DNA of 64,000 nucleotides, from positions 558,001-622,000 of the forward strand of contig NZ_CP048103.1 of NCBI RefSeq assembly GCF_013282215.1. Direction: 5' to 3'. The stretch is from Kroppenstedtia eburnea (GTDB taxonomy: Bacteria > Bacillota > Bacilli > Thermoactinomycetales > DSM-45169). Position numbers and translations under genes: made by a program. Below are positions 44,699-55,800 of the stretch, piece by piece; positions within the stretch are counted from its first letter, which is position 1, and every line of letters starts with the position of its first letter. The notes below the pieces were generated by a model. The model had not been told where the DNA came from, did not search any database, and saw only the letters and a program-made list of their open reading frames with translations.

Positions 44699-46369
44699 TT
44701 AATCCAGCATCGGGATGCGGACACCTTTTTCCCGAGCGGTCTCCACGGCCTTTTCATATCCCGCATCCGCATGACGGACAACTCCCATGCCCGGATCAGT
44801 GGTGAGGACCCGCTCCAGACGCTTCTCGGCGGCGGAGGTTCCATCGGCGACGATCACCATCCCGGCATGGAGGGAGTAGCCCATGCCCACACCGCCTCCG
44901 TGGTGGACGGATACCCAGCTGGCTCCGCCGACCGCATTGACCAGAGCGTTGAGGATCGGCCAGTCGGCGACGGCGTCGCTGCCGTCCTTCATTCCTTCCG
45001 TTTCCCGATTGGGAGAGGCGACGGACCCGGAGTCCAGATGATCCCGTCCGATCACGATGGGGGCTTTCAATTCTCCGGCGGCCACCATGTCATTGATGAT
45101 TTTTCCGAAGCGGGCCCGCTCACCATAGCCGAGCCAGCAGATCCGCGCAGGCAGACCCTGGAAGGCGATTTTCTCCCGGGCCATCCGGATCCAGTTGCAG
45201 AGATGTTCATTGTCGCTGAACTCCCGCAGGATCACCTCATCCGTCTTGTAGATATCCTCGGGGTCTCCGGAGAGGGCGACCCAGCGGAAGGGACCTTTCC
45301 CTTCACAGAATTGGGGACGGATGTAGGCCGGGACGAAGCCGGGGAAGTCAAAGGCATTCTCCACACCCTCATCTTTGGCCACCTGCCGGATGTTGTTGCC
45401 GTAGTCAAAGGCGATGGCCCCGCGCTTCTGCATCTTCAGCATCGCCTGCACATGAACAGCCATGCTCTTCTTGGCCAATGAGACCAGTTTCTCCGGATTC
45501 TCTTTTCGCATGGCTGCCGCCGCTTCCAAAGTCATTCCCCGGGGGAGATAGCCGTTCAGCGGATCGTGAGCGGAGGTTTGATCTGTGACGATGTCCGGGA
45601 TGAATCCCCGCTGGATCATGTCCGGGAGAATCTCCGCCGCGTTACCCAGCAGACCGATGGAGAGAGGTTCTCCCTTTTCCTTGGCATCCCGGGCCATGGC
45701 CATCGCTTCCTCCAGGCTGTTCGCCATCCGATCCAGGTAGCGTGTCTCCAAGCGCCGCCGGATCCGGGTGGGGTCCACTTCCACAGCGATCACCACCCCG
45801 CCGTTGAGGGTGACGGCCAGGGGTTGGGCCCCGCCCATTCCGCCCAGCCCGGCAGTGACGGTGAGGGTTCCGGTCAGGGAACCGCCGAAGTGGCGGCGGG
45901 CACACTCAGCAAAGGTTTCATAGGTGCCCTGGACGATCCCCTGACTTCCGATATAGATCCAGCTGCCTGCCGTCATCTGACCGTACATCATCAACCCTTT
46001 TTGGTCCAACTCGTGAAAGTGATCCCAGTTGGCCCACGCAGGAACCAGATTGGAGTTGGCGATCAGGACCCGGGGGGCGTCAGTGTGGGTCTTGAAAACC
46101 GCCACGGGTTTGCCTGATTGCACCAGCAGCGTTTCATCCTCTTCCAATTCCTTTAAAGAGCGTACAATGGCGTCGAAGGCTTCCCAGTTTCGTGCAGCCT
46201 TCCCGATTCCTCCATAAACGACCAACTCTTCCGGTCGTTCAGCCACCTCCGGATCGAGATTGTTCATCAGCATCCGCAGAGCCGCTTCCTGGATCCAGCC
46301 CTTGGTTTGCAATTCGTCTCCCCTGGGCGCGCGCAGGGTTCGCGGACCCGTCTGTGATTTGACCATCAT
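44699..46369 (-). CDS. hutU: Urocanate hydratase
   Basis: 556 residues. Family text includes [57 protein letters not shown] (the tightly bound NAD site) and [18 protein letters not shown]. It converts urocanate to imidazolonepropionate. The start is an ATG pair at 46369 with GGAAGGTGG upstream and a TATACT box about 45 nt before. Histidase (hutH) is not in the window. Confidence 0.96.
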   Translation of the reverse strand: MMVKSQTGPRTLRAPRGDELQTKGWIQEAALRMLMNNLDPEVAERPEELVVYGGIGKAARNWEAFDAIVRSLKELEEDETLLVQSGKPVAVFKTHTDAPRVLIANSNLVPAWANWDHFHELDQKGLMMYGQMTAGSWIYIGSQGIVQGTYETFAECARRHFGGSLTGTLTVTAGLGGMGGAQPLAVTLNGGVVIAVEVDPTRIRRRLETRYLDRMANSLEEAMAMARDAKEKGEPLSIGLLGNAAEILPDMIQRGFIPDIVTDQTSAHDPLNGYLPRGMTLEAAAAMRKENPEKLVSLAKKSMAVHVQAMLKMQKRGAIAFDYGNNIRQVAKDEGVENAFDFPGFVPAYIRPQFCEGKGPFRWVALSGDPEDIYKTDEVILREFSDNEHLCNWIRMAREKIAFQGLPARICWLGYGERARFGKIINDMVAAGELKAPIVIGRDHLDSGSVASPNRETEGMKDGSDAVADWPILNALVNAVGGASWVSVHHGGGVGMGYSLHAGMVIVADGTSAAEKRLERVLTTDPGMGVVRHADAGYEKAVETAREKGVRIPMLD

Positions 46370-46434
46370 TGGCCACCTTCCTTTGCAGTTTCCTTTCTCC
46401 CTTGAGTATAGGGAAAAAGGCGGCGTAATTTGCA

Positions 46435-46464
46435 GAATCCTCCCATTTGAAAAAGGGAGGATTC
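46435..46464. other. Stem-loop in the hutU leader region
   Basis: GAATCCTCCC pairs with GGGAGGATTC. On the plus strand it is followed by TTTT, on the minus strand it is not, so it is not an obvious terminator for the upstream regulator gene. Confidence 0.4.
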
Positions 46465-46484
46465 TTTTGGAGTGACTGCAAAAA

Positions 46485-46498
46485 AGGAAACGCTTTCA
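46485..46498 (-). promoter_or_regulatory. Putative cre site (CcpA operator)
   Basis: The minus strand reads TGAAAGCGTTTCCT, matching the catabolite-responsive element at most positions. It sits between the regulator gene and hutU, which fits catabolite repression of the histidine-degradation operon. Confidence 0.5.
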
Positions 46499-48010
46499 TC
46501 ATTGATCCTTCTTTTCTTTGGATTTTTCATTGTTCTTTAGGTTACGGTACATCCGGGGGGAATGACCGGTCACTTGTTTGAAGATGCGGCTGAAGGTGTT
46601 GACGTGATTGAAGCCGCATTGGCGGGAGATTTCCCCGATGGTAAGGGTTGTGGTCTCCAGCAGGCGGCGGGCGTGCCGAACCCGGATCCTTTGCAGCAGT
46701 TGGCGGAATCCGATCTGTTTTTTCCGGGAGAGAAGATAGCTGAAATAGGAAGGGTTTCGCTCCACATGGTGAGCCACCTCCGCCAAACTGAGATCCGGAC
46801 GATGAAACTGGGTTTCCATCCACCGGATGCCCCGTTCCACGGGATCCGCCTCTCCCCGTTGCCGCTGTTCCGCAGCCCCGTCCAGGAGCGCATAGATAAA
46901 CAGAAGCAGTTCCTGTACGATCCGGTACAGGAGGGGGCTGTAGAGAACAGTGGAAAAGATCCGATGATAATGGTGTTCCAAGGAAGGGCGGTGTTGCAGG
47001 GACCAGCTTTTCATAAACCGTCGCAACTGGGCCAGCAGACTGGTCAACCGGATGCGCAGCAGTCCCGGATCGGGATAAGGGGGGGTCAAACCGAAAAACT
47101 CCCGTTGCATCCACGACTTGATCCCGTCCCGGTCGGCTCTGTCCAGCATTTCGATCCAGAGACGTTGTTCCTCCGGGCTGAGAAAGGGGTCGATCGGTTT
47201 CCATTCCACCGGTTCATCCAGAGTCAATACTTGTCGGTCCCCCCGGTAAAACCGGAGTTGGAGGGCCAATCTCGCCATCCGGTACTGTTGCCGGAGAGGG
47301 GGAAGGTCCTGTCGGCTTGAGATGACTGCAAACAGGGATTCCGGTGAACGATCCGACCATTCCCGGATCAGCCGGTATCCTTCCCGTTGCAGAGCCGGCA
47401 TCTCAACCGGGGGCGATGGGGGGAAAATTGCCGCCACTGCATCGCTCAGGGGAAACAGGTGGGGCTGGTCATGGAAGGGATACTCCTCCAGGAACCGGTA
47501 CAGAGCCGGAACCGTCTCCGGCCGTTCCGGCTGGAGGAGCATCAGACACCCCTCCCCTGCTCCTCCCTCTTCGAGGAAGAGGGAGCGGTAGGAGGGCGGG
47601 GTGGGGGTTGAGAGGGGAGCGGGATCCGTGTCGGAAGCGGCTTCCGTCAGCCCCCGCCAAGCCCGGTTGAGAGAGCGTTTGATCCGGTCCGGAGAGACGG
47701 GCTTCACCCACAGATCGACGGCGTGCAATTCAATGGCCTGGACCGCCCGGTCAAAGGTGGCCTCAGCGGTCATTCCGATCACCGTCCGGGTATAGGCGGG
47801 GAGCAGGCGCCGAAATTCCTCCCACCTCTCCCGGGGGATCATATCCAGCTCGATGCAACAGACCGACGGCACCTCCCGGGTCAACCCTTCCCACAAGGTG
47901 TCAAAATCGGCGGCTGTCACCACCCTTTGAAAGGGGATCGGCCAGGCCCCCACGAGCCACTCCAGGCCGGTTCGCTCCTTTTCGTCACGGTCCGCGATCA
48001 ACAGTTTCAA
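46499..48010 (-). CDS. AraC-type response regulator (YesN-like)
   Basis: 503 residues. An N-terminal receiver domain has acidic pocket IADRDE, probable phospho-Asp in CIELDMIP and conserved Lys in LWVKPVSP. A long middle region follows, then an AraC helix-turn-helix pair (LSLAEVAHHVERNPSYFSYL; LTIGEISRQCGFNHVNTFSR). No histidine kinase is adjacent. It lies just upstream of hutU on the same strand, so control of hut genes is plausible. Starts at TTG 48010 after GGGAGGG. Confidence 0.85.
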   Translation of the reverse strand: MKLLIADRDEKERTGLEWLVGAWPIPFQRVVTAADFDTLWEGLTREVPSVCCIELDMIPRERWEEFRRLLPAYTRTVIGMTAEATFDRAVQAIELHAVDLWVKPVSPDRIKRSLNRAWRGLTEAASDTDPAPLSTPTPPSYRSLFLEEGGAGEGCLMLLQPERPETVPALYRFLEEYPFHDQPHLFPLSDAVAAIFPPSPPVEMPALQREGYRLIREWSDRSPESLFAVISSRQDLPPLRQQYRMARLALQLRFYRGDRQVLTLDEPVEWKPIDPFLSPEEQRLWIEMLDRADRDGIKSWMQREFFGLTPPYPDPGLLRIRLTSLLAQLRRFMKSWSLQHRPSLEHHYHRIFSTVLYSPLLYRIVQELLLFIYALLDGAAEQRQRGEADPVERGIRWMETQFHRPDLSLAEVAHHVERNPSYFSYLLSRKKQIGFRQLLQRIRVRHARRLLETTTLTIGEISRQCGFNHVNTFSRIFKQVTGHSPRMYRNLKNNEKSKEKKDQ

Positions 48011-48054
48011 CTACCATCCCTCCCCATGCTCATCCTGTACATTATACCGAAAAA

Positions 48055-48082
48055 GGGCGCCCCACTCACTTCACAGGCGCCC
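48055..48082 (-). terminator. Rho-independent terminator of the SDR gene
   Basis: The minus strand GGGCGCC/GGCGCCC stem is followed by CTTTTT. A TATAAT box for the downstream regulator lies immediately after it. Confidence 0.75.
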
Positions 48083-48153
48083 CATATGGAAAAAGTGGAT
48101 CGGTTTGTGGGGGAGGATGTCGATCGCTCCCGCCGGTTCCGGGAGGGAGAACA

Positions 48154-49044
48154 TCAGGAACCGGTGATGACTCCGCCGTTGACGTGGAGCACCTGACCCG
48201 TGACATACCCCGAATCCTCCGATGCCAGATAGACATAGGTGGGTGCCAGTTCAAAGGGTTGCCCCGCCCGCTTCATCGGGGTATCGGTTCCAAAGGGGGC
48301 GACCTGCTCTGCAGAGAAGGAGGAGGGGATCAGGGGAGTCCAGATCGGGCCCGGAGCCACGGCATTCACCCGGATTCCCCGGTCGGCCAGGGACTGGGAG
48401 AGGGAGCGGGTGAATGCGACGATGGCTCCTTTGGTGGCGGAATAATCGATCAGTTCCCGATGCCCTTCATAGGCGACCACGGAGGTGGTGTTGATGATGG
48501 AACTTCCGGGATGAAGGTGAGGGAGGGCGGCCCGGGTCAGATAAAAGAAAGAAAAGATATTGGTTCGAAAGGTCAGCTCCAATTGTTTCGGGCTGATCTC
48601 CAGGATACTTTTTTGGGGAAACTGAACGGCGTGGTTGTTGACCAAAATGTCCAATCTCCCAAAGGTAGACAGGGTTTGCCGGATCACTTCCGTTGCGGCC
48701 TCTTCTTCCGTCAAATCGCATCGGATCGGCAGACACCGCCGGCCCAGCTCCTCCACCCGCATCTGTGTGGCTTTTGCATCCCCGTCTTCGCAGAGATAGG
48801 GGATCACCACATGGGCACCCTCTTTGGCAAAGGCGATCGCCACGGCACGTCCGATCCCGCTGTCTCCCCCGGTAATCACCGCCACCCGGTCCAGCAACTT
48901 GCCGCTTCCCCGGTAATGTGGGTTTTCACTGATGGGTGGCGGAACCATCAACGACTCCAGCCCCGGCTGTCGGGGTTGGTGTTGAGGAGGAAAGGCGAGA
49001 GGCTGACAGGAAATCTTTGTTTCAACTCCCCAATATGGATACAC
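48154..49044 (-). CDS. SDR family oxidoreductase (YhdF/YdaD stress type)
   Basis: About 296 residues. The family leader FPPQHQPRQPGLESLM is followed by the NAD(P) motif ITGGDSGIGRAVAIAFAKEG, NNHAV, and catalytic YSATKGA preceded by Ser in TTSVVA. The C-terminal text is VTGQVLHVNGG. In Bacillus such proteins are general-stress, alcohol/aldehyde-type dehydrogenases. The start is uncertain: GTG 49044 or TTG 49053, no clear RBS; the longer frame to 49128 is unlikely. Confidence 0.8.
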   Translation of the reverse strand: MYPYWGVETKISCQPLAFPPQHQPRQPGLESLMVPPPISENPHYRGSGKLLDRVAVITGGDSGIGRAVAIAFAKEGAHVVIPYLCEDGDAKATQMRVEELGRRCLPIRCDLTEEEAATEVIRQTLSTFGRLDILVNNHAVQFPQKSILEISPKQLELTFRTNIFSFFYLTRAALPHLHPGSSIINTTSVVAYEGHRELIDYSATKGAIVAFTRSLSQSLADRGIRVNAVAPGPIWTPLIPSSFSAEQVAPFGTDTPMKRAGQPFELAPTYVYLASEDSGYVTGQVLHVNGGVITGS

Positions 49045-49134
49045 CGGATACAAAATGGGAACACCCCGCTTTTCAATCGTTCCTGTCTGCAGTTTATTCC
49101 GCAGGAGCCCAGGGGTGAGTGGACACACATAAAA

Positions 49135-49164
49135 GCCCCCTTCTCCTGCGATGGAAAGGGGGGC
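49135..49164 (-). terminator. Rho-independent terminator
   Basis: GCCCCCTT..TCC pairs with GGA..AAGGGGGC, followed on the minus strand by TTTTAT, directly after the aldo/keto reductase gene. Confidence 0.75.
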
Positions 49165-49172
49165 AACCGGAT

Positions 49173-50003
49173 TCAGAAGTTGAAATTGTCCGGATCGGGG
49201 CCTGTTCTTTCATCCCGGTTGAGAGCATCGATCCGTTCCATCTCTTCCGGGGTCAGTTCAAAATCAAACACATCGGCGTTGCTTTGGATCCGCTCTTTCC
49301 GGACCGATTTGGGAATGGTGACCACCCCGTGTTGCAGGTCCCAGCGGAGGACCACCTGGGCCGGGTTTTTCCCGTGCTTCTCCGCGATGGAGAGAATCGT
49401 CTCATGATCGAGGATCTTTCCGCGCATCAAGGGAGCCCAGGCCTCCAGGCGGATGTGGTTTTGCTTGCAGAAGGCCAACAGCTCTTTCTGGGAGAGACGG
49501 GGGTGAAACTCCACCTGATTGACCGCCGGGGTGATTTCACAGTTGCCCATCAGGTCCTTCAGATGGTGCACCTGGAAGTTGCACACCCCGATCGCCCGTG
49601 CCCGACCGTCATGGACAAGGTGCTCCAGGGCCTTCCATGTCTCCAGATACTTTCCCTTCACCGGCCAGTGGATCAGGTAGAGATCGATATAGTCCAGCCC
49701 CAGCTTCCGGCGGCTTTCTTCAAAGGCCCGGAGGGTGGATTCATACCCTTGTTGATCATTCCACACCTTGGTGGTGACAAAAACCTCTTCCCGGGGCACC
49801 CCGGATTCCCGGATCGCCTTTCCGACCCCTTCTTCATTGTGATAAAAGGCGGCGGTGTCGATCAGGCGGTAGCCATGATCCAAGGCGGTCCGCACCGACC
49901 GGACCACCTCATCCCCCTCTTCCGCTTTGTACACCCCCAGCCCCAACCAGGGCATCTCCACCCCGTTGTTCAGCCGGGTTCGCTCAGACAAGCTTTTCGG
50001 CAT
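49173..50003 (-). CDS. Aldo/keto reductase (YvgN-like glyoxal reductase)
   Basis: 276 residues of the TIM-barrel AKR5 type. The catalytic tetrad is visible: Asp and Tyr in LIDTAAFYHNEEGVG, Lys in FVTTKVWND and His in YLIHWP. The NADPH segment is TIPKSVRKERIQSN. It reduces methylglyoxal and other aldehydes. It lies upstream of the SDR gene in the same direction. Confidence 0.9.
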   Translation of the reverse strand: MPKSLSERTRLNNGVEMPWLGLGVYKAEEGDEVVRSVRTALDHGYRLIDTAAFYHNEEGVGKAIRESGVPREEVFVTTKVWNDQQGYESTLRAFEESRRKLGLDYIDLYLIHWPVKGKYLETWKALEHLVHDGRARAIGVCNFQVHHLKDLMGNCEITPAVNQVEFHPRLSQKELLAFCKQNHIRLEAWAPLMRGKILDHETILSIAEKHGKNPAQVVLRWDLQHGVVTIPKSVRKERIQSNADVFDFELTPEEMERIDALNRDERTGPDPDNFNF

Positions 50004-50296
50004 ACAGGCTTCCTCCCATTCTTTTGAAGAGTCTATCTATTACTATACCCGAAAGGGGGGTGGGAGACACGTTTGAAAGAAATGGGCACCGCTTCAAAGG
50101 ATGATCAGTGAGGTCAAATGTTTCAGGAGGAGAGTGATGACTGCGCCGGGGTTCTTCCCTCATAAGCCCCCTGTCCGACCCCTAGTTCCGAGGTTCCGAA
50201 AAAGATACCGATGCAAGACGTATTGCACTTTTGCAGAAAGAGAGGAAAAATAGTGTATGAGGCGTTGGCCTCTGGTTTCCAATTGGGGGGGAAAAC

Positions 50297-50500
50297 ATGG
50301 AGAAGCTGTGGCGGCGATCCGGGAGTCGTCCCCATCGGGTCATTCTCTATCTGATGGGAGTGCGGATGGGGATCCTGGTCATTGTCTCGCTGTGGATCAT
50401 TCTCCAGGACAGAGATCTTCCGGACCTGTTGTTTTGGACAGCTTTCGCACTCTTCTTTGCACAGTTTATCCACACTCGCCGGAAGGTAAAAAGAAAATAA
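50297..50500 (+). CDS. Small membrane protein
   Basis: 67 residues with a basic N-terminus, two membrane helices (YLMGVRMGILVIVSLWIIL and LLFWTAFALFFAQFI) and a basic end (TRRKVKRK). GGGGGG lies 5 nt before the ATG. No family is recognised. The preceding 290 nt hold no other gene. Confidence 0.6.
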   Translation: MEKLWRRSGSRPHRVILYLMGVRMGILVIVSLWIILQDRDLPDLLFWTAFALFFAQFIHTRRKVKRK

Positions 50501-50520
50501 GAAGACAGGAAGAGAAGAGT

Positions 50521-50562
50521 TCGCCCGGGAGCATGGCCCCTGGGCGCTTTTTTTTTTTTTTT
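50521..50562 (+). terminator. Rho-independent terminator
   Basis: CGCCCGGG..GC pairs with the CCCC-TGGGCG arm and is followed by an unusually long run of about 15 Ts. Confidence 0.75.
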
Positions 50563-50625
50563 GGAACCACTTGGGTTCTTCACCCATAGGCTGGAGTGGA
50601 CAGAATTGACGAGGGAGGAAAAGTG

Positions 50626-51147
50626 ATGGAGGGTACTCACCCCAAACCACGGCTGGCATGGCATGAGACGTTGGAACTGCATGAATTGGTGGCGTTCCAG
50701 TCCGGTGGCTTGATGAGACTGAAAAAATCTTACCCCAAGGTGATGGATGGGGAACTGAAGAAGATTTACATGGTTTTTATCCAGGGGCTGACCGCCAACC
50801 TGAAGGAGCTGATGGCTTTCTATCCCGTTGCCCCCCGGGTGGCTGACCGGAATCCGGAACCGGATACCGACATTTCCATGAAACGGGGCGATGAGACGGG
50901 CTACTACGCCGGACAGATCCTGGGATGGGCCAAATCGGCAGTCCGCAACTACGCTGTCGCCCTGACAGAGACGACCACCCCCATCCTTCATCAGGTGCTG
51001 TTGAAACAGATGGTGTCCGCCGTTCAGATGCATTACATGGTGTTCAGCTTTATGTACCGCAGAGGGATGTACCCCGCCCACGACCTGCATCAATTGCTGG
51101 CGGGAGACCTGATGCGGGCCAAGACCGCCCTGTCGATGAAATATTGA
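50626..51147 (+). CDS. CotF-like spore coat protein
   Basis: 173 residues, helical, with the ferritin-like layout of coat protein F relatives. Residues include LAWHETLELHELVAFQSGGL, LKKIYMVFIQGLTANLKELM and HYMVFSFMYRRGMYPAHDLH. GGGAGGAAAA precedes ATG 50626. It implies an endospore-forming host. Confidence 0.78.
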   Translation: MEGTHPKPRLAWHETLELHELVAFQSGGLMRLKKSYPKVMDGELKKIYMVFIQGLTANLKELMAFYPVAPRVADRNPEPDTDISMKRGDETGYYAGQILGWAKSAVRNYAVALTETTTPILHQVLLKQMVSAVQMHYMVFSFMYRRGMYPAHDLHQLLAGDLMRAKTALSMKY

Positions 51148-51350
51148 CAGTTGGGACTTCGGACATCAGCCGGACAGAATGATGCCAAAGACAAATTTGT
51201 AAGCGCTGGTGGGAAGGGATGGAGAAACTGTTTCATCCCTTTTCTTATGGAAGAATGGCGTGAGGGCCGGCTTGATGGTCATATGGTAAAAGGTCGCCCC
51301 CAACCCCTTGGTTTGATGGGGCCTAAGGTGACCTTTTCCTGTGAATCCGT

Positions 51351-52430
51351 CTATTTTGTAACCGTTACTTTTCCGGAAACGGGTCCGCTGTTCATTTGAT
51401 AGAGAGTGACCTTATAGGTCCCGCCCTTCATATTGGTGAACTTGCCGTCCTGTTTGGGAACGGTCTCTTCAGTGTAATTTCCGGTTTTTACATTGGTCAG
51501 CCGGACCTTGATGCTGTGGGATTTTTGCGAGACGGAGCTGGGTTTCACCGTAATCGACTTTCCGGCTCCGACTGTGAACTGCTTTTTCATGGTGGAGCTT
51601 GTCGATGTCTTGAAGTTTTCCGAGTGAGATTCTTTGGAGGTTTTAACGGATACTTTGCCGGATACGGCACCTTTTTTCATTTGGTAAAGAGTGACCTTGA
51701 AAGTTCCCGCCTTCATGTTGGTAAACTTACCGTCTTGTTTGGGAACGGTCTCTTCCACATAGTTTCCGGTCTTGGTGTTTGTGAGCCGGATTTTGATGCT
51801 GTGGGGATTTTGGGAGACCGAACCCGGCTTCACCGTGATGGTGGACCCGGCCGGAACGGTGAACTGCTTTTTCACAGTGTAGTGCCCGATGCTGAAGTTC
51901 TCCGTGTCGCCTGTTTTTGGCGGGGAGTTTTTACAGTTCAGATAATTCATCGGATTGACGGCATGTTTCTTGGAGCTTGTCCATTCGGGCTTGTGGATTT
52001 CAAAGTGCAGGTGTTGGCCCGTGGAATCCCCGGTGCTCCCCATGTAACCGAGGCGCTGACCTTGGGTCACTTTGTTTCCCACCTTGACCGTGCGGGAGCC
52101 GGAACGCATATGGGCATACACCGTCTCGTAGTTTACCCCGTTGATTTTATGCTTGATGAATACGACTTCCCCATAGGAGGTGGAATAATAGGATTTGGAG
52201 ACAGTTCCCGCAGCGGCTGCCTTGATGGGAACCGTTCCGCTCTTGGCGATATCGACCCCGTGGTGGTTGGGGCGACCGGGTGGGCGGAACCCGGAGGTAT
52301 ACGTCCCATCAGCCGGTTTGATAAAAGTGCAGGCGGCAGAAGCTTGGGGGATCAATCCCTCCGTCACCCCTGCGAAGGAAAGCCCCAAAATCAACGCCAG
52401 ACCCACGAGTATCTTGGACATTCTTTTCAT
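51351..52430 (-). CDS. Secreted M23 family metallopeptidase with two C-terminal repeats (paralogue)
   Basis: 359 residues: signal peptide (MKRMSKILVGLALILGLSF, cleavage after QASA), then a LytM domain with HHGVDIA and HLHFEIHKPEW, then two repeats containing RLTN-KTGNYxEETVPKQDGKF and KVTLYQM. It is clearly homologous to the 15324-16391 protein across its full length but more lysine-rich, with an extra Cys in MNYLNCKNS. AAAGGAGAG precedes the ATG. Confidence 0.88.
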   Translation of the reverse strand: MKRMSKILVGLALILGLSFAGVTEGLIPQASAACTFIKPADGTYTSGFRPPGRPNHHGVDIAKSGTVPIKAAAAGTVSKSYYSTSYGEVVFIKHKINGVNYETVYAHMRSGSRTVKVGNKVTQGQRLGYMGSTGDSTGQHLHFEIHKPEWTSSKKHAVNPMNYLNCKNSPPKTGDTENFSIGHYTVKKQFTVPAGSTITVKPGSVSQNPHSIKIRLTNTKTGNYVEETVPKQDGKFTNMKAGTFKVTLYQMKKGAVSGKVSVKTSKESHSENFKTSTSSTMKKQFTVGAGKSITVKPSSVSQKSHSIKVRLTNVKTGNYTEETVPKQDGKFTNMKGGTYKVTLYQMNSGPVSGKVTVTK

Positions 52431-52819
52431 TTTTCTCTCTCCTTTACTGTAGGGTACGGGACAGTAAAACCGGATTGTTCGCCTATTTCCGAATATCACC
52501 TCTTTTCTGTAATCATGTATGAATACTAGATAATATTCCCTTTATTAACAATACTGAAAACAGACTATTTCATTGATTCGGATATATACTTGGATGTAGT
52601 TGTTTTATTTGCCGATGATTTCTGTTTCTCGAGTGAACTTGAAAATGGAACTAGAGGGAGCCAAAGTGGCCATTCATACCAAGGCACCCGGAAGAGTGTG
52701 ATTGAGTCGGGCGAAATGGGATTTGGATCGTGCAATCTTCCCATTTGTCCCCGAAAATATTTCCAAGCCATGCTATACTGGAAGTATCATTTTTTTCTTA
52801 CAAAGAGGGAGTGGAGGCT
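52431..52819. other. Intergenic region upstream of hsdR
   Basis: 389 nt, AT-rich at the left. A TATACT hexamer at about 52773 could be the hsd -10, without a good -35. A minus-strand frame (52565-52771) has no RBS and is not credible. I see no repeat or RNA element. Confidence 0.3.
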
Positions 52820-55800
52820 TTGGAATGGAGCAACTTCTCGTTTTTAACAGAACGATGGCCTCTGTTGGCGGACCTGGGGGAAGCGGGAGAACGCAATCTG
52901 CACCCCGATCCCAATACAACACTCTTTAAACTCCGCCTCTTCGGGGAGAAGATGGCGAGAATCATCTATGCGGAGGAGAAGCCCGCCGCCGTCGAACCCC
53001 ACAACCAGAATGAACGGTTGCGGGTGCTGGGACGGGAGGCGGATCTGCCCCGGGAAGTGATCAGCATGTTTCACTCCCTTCGCCAAAAGGGAAACGATGC
53101 GGTTCACGAAGGAATTGGAACGATTCAGGAGGCGAAGAGTCTTCTCAAGATCGCCCACAAGCTGTCCGTCTGGTTTATGCAGACCTATGGCGACTGGGAT
53201 TTCCGGCCGGAACCTTACCGGGAGCCTGAACCGCGACCGGAACCGGAAGCGATTCGCCGGGAAATAGAAGAAAAATACAGGAAAGAGCAAGAACAGCGGG
53301 AACGGGAGCTGGAACAGAAACTGGCGGCGGAACTGGAACGGATGCGTTTGAGTACCCTAAGCCACGGGGAGATGCTCAACCGCCGGGCACAAGCCCGCCG
53401 CGCCGCCGACCGGCTCGATCTGACCGAGGAAGAGACCCGGCGCATCATCGACGAACAGCTGACCATGGCCGGTTGGGAAGCCGATTCCCGCCGCCTCCGC
53501 TATGCCAGGGGCGCCCGGCCGGAGAAAGGGAAGAACCAGGCCATCGCCGAATGGCCGACGGCTTGCGGCCCCGCCGATTACGCCTTGTTTATCGGATTGA
53601 GACTGGTGGGCTTGGTGGAAGCGAAGAAGATCAGCAAAAACATCCCCTCGGATCTGGAGCAGGCCAAGGAGTATGCCCGCCATGTGGAGGTCCAAGGGGA
53701 AGAAGAGGGAATCACTCGCTGGGGGGACTACCGGGTTCCCTTCGTCTTCGCCACCAACGGACGGGACTACTTTCAGCAGGTGGAGGAGCAATCGGGGATC
53801 TGGTACCAGGATCTGCGCAGTCGGCGAAACCGGGGACGTGCCTTGCCCGCCTGGTTTTCCCCGGAGGACCTGGAGGAAAAGCTGTCCCAGGATGAGGAGC
53901 AGGCCCTGGAGCGTCTGGCGGAGGAGGAGTTGGGTTACCTCAAGCTCCGTCCCTATCAGGAACAGGCGATTCAGGCGGTGGAGCGGGGCATCCGGGAGGG
54001 GAGGCGGGAGATGCTTTTGGCCATGGCCACCGGCACCGGGAAGACCCGCACCGCCATCGGCCTGATCTACCGGCTCATCAAGAGCAAAACCTGCCGCCGC
54101 ATTCTGTTCCTCGTCGATCGGACCGCCCTCGGGGAGCAGGCGGAAAACGCCTTCAAAGAGTCTCCGCTGGAAAACTACCGGACCTTTGCCCAGATCTTTG
54201 AATTGCAGGGGTTACAGGAGAAGGTTCCCCAGCCTGAAACCAAAGTCCACATTCAGACGGTGCAAGGGATGGTGAGCCGCCTGTTCAAGAGCGGAGGGGA
54301 AGCCGGGGTTCCCTCTGTCGGCCTCTACGACTGCATCATCGTGGACGAGGCTCACCGGGGTTACAAGCTGGACAAGGAGATGGGAGAGGTGGAGCTTCTC
54401 TTCCGGGATCAGAAGGAATACATCAGCCAGTACCGGAGGGTCCTGGATTACTTCGATGCGATCAAGATTGGATTGACCGCCACCCCGGCCTTGCACACAA
54501 GGGAGATCTTCGGCGATCCCATCTACAACTATACCTACCGGGAAGCGGTGGTGGACGGTTATCTGATCGACCACACCCCGCCGCATCAGTTGACCACCCG
54601 TCTGGCAAAGGAGGGCATCCGCTGGCAGGTGGGGGAGTCCGTCGAGGTGTATGATGAGGACAAGCAGAGCGTGGAGAGGATCGACCGATTGGAAGACGAG
54701 GTCAACATCGAGGTGGATCAATTCAACCAAGCGGTTATCACCCGTTCCTTCAATGAGACGGTCCTCGATGAAGTGGCCCAACACCTGGACCTGGAAAACG
54801 GCAAGAAAGCCCTGATCTTCGCCGCCAATGACAAACACGCCGACATGGTGACGGAGATCCTGAGGGAAAAGCTGGGGGAGTGGCAGGAGGAAGAGGAACG
54901 GGCGGTGCTGAAGATCACCAGCTCTGTCCACGACTCCCTGGAAGCGATCCGCCGCTTCAAGAATGAAGCCTACCCCAAGGTGGCGGTGACGGTGGATCTG
55001 CTGACGACGGGGATCGATGTCCCCGAGATCTGCACCCTGGTCTTCCTGCGCCGGATCAAATCCAGGGTCTTGTATGAACAGATGCTGGGACGGGCCACCC
55101 GGCCCTGTGAGCGGGTGGGAAAGGAGTTTTTTGAGATCTTCGACCCGGTTCGCCTCTATGAGGCTTTGGAGCCCTTCACCCGTATGAAACCGGCCACTGT
55201 CAATCCCCAGGTCTCTTTTACCCAGCTGGTGGCAGAGATGCGGGAGGTGGATGACAAGTCGGTGCAAAACCGGTATCGTAATACCCTGTTGGGGAAATTG
55301 AACCGAAAACAGCGCTTCTTCCAAGAGCAGGAGCGAAAGGAGTTCCAGAATCACTGCGGGCGCACCGTGGAGGAAATGGTGGATTGGATCCGGAACACTC
55401 CCCCGGAAGAAGTGGCGGAAAAGCTGGAACAGGAAGCCCCGTTGCTCACTTTCCTCGATCAGCGGAGGCCGCAACCCCGACGCAAGTATATCTCCAACCA
55501 TCCCGATGAGTTGCTCAGCCACCGGAGGGGGTACGGGGATGCCGAGCGTCCGGAAGATTACCTGGAAGCCTTCGGCCGTTTCCTGAAAGAGAATGAAAAC
55601 AAACTTCCCGCCCTGCGCCTGGTCTGCCAGCGCCCGTCGGATCTGACCCGGGAAAGCCTGAAGGAGCTGAAGCGGGAGTTGGCCAAGGCGGGCTATCGGG
55701 AGACCACTCTGCGCACCGCCTGGAATGAAATGACCAACGAGGAGATCGCCGCCGACATCATCAGTTTCATCCGGCAACGCCTGCTGAAGGAACCCCTCGT

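Noticed and set aside
43370-45481. 703-codon plus-strand frame opposite hutI and hutU
   Set aside because: Shadow of two certain genes, composition typical of antisense reading.
52565-52771. 68-codon minus-strand frame before hsdR
   Set aside because: No RBS, no recognisable family, and it overlaps the probable hsd promoter region.
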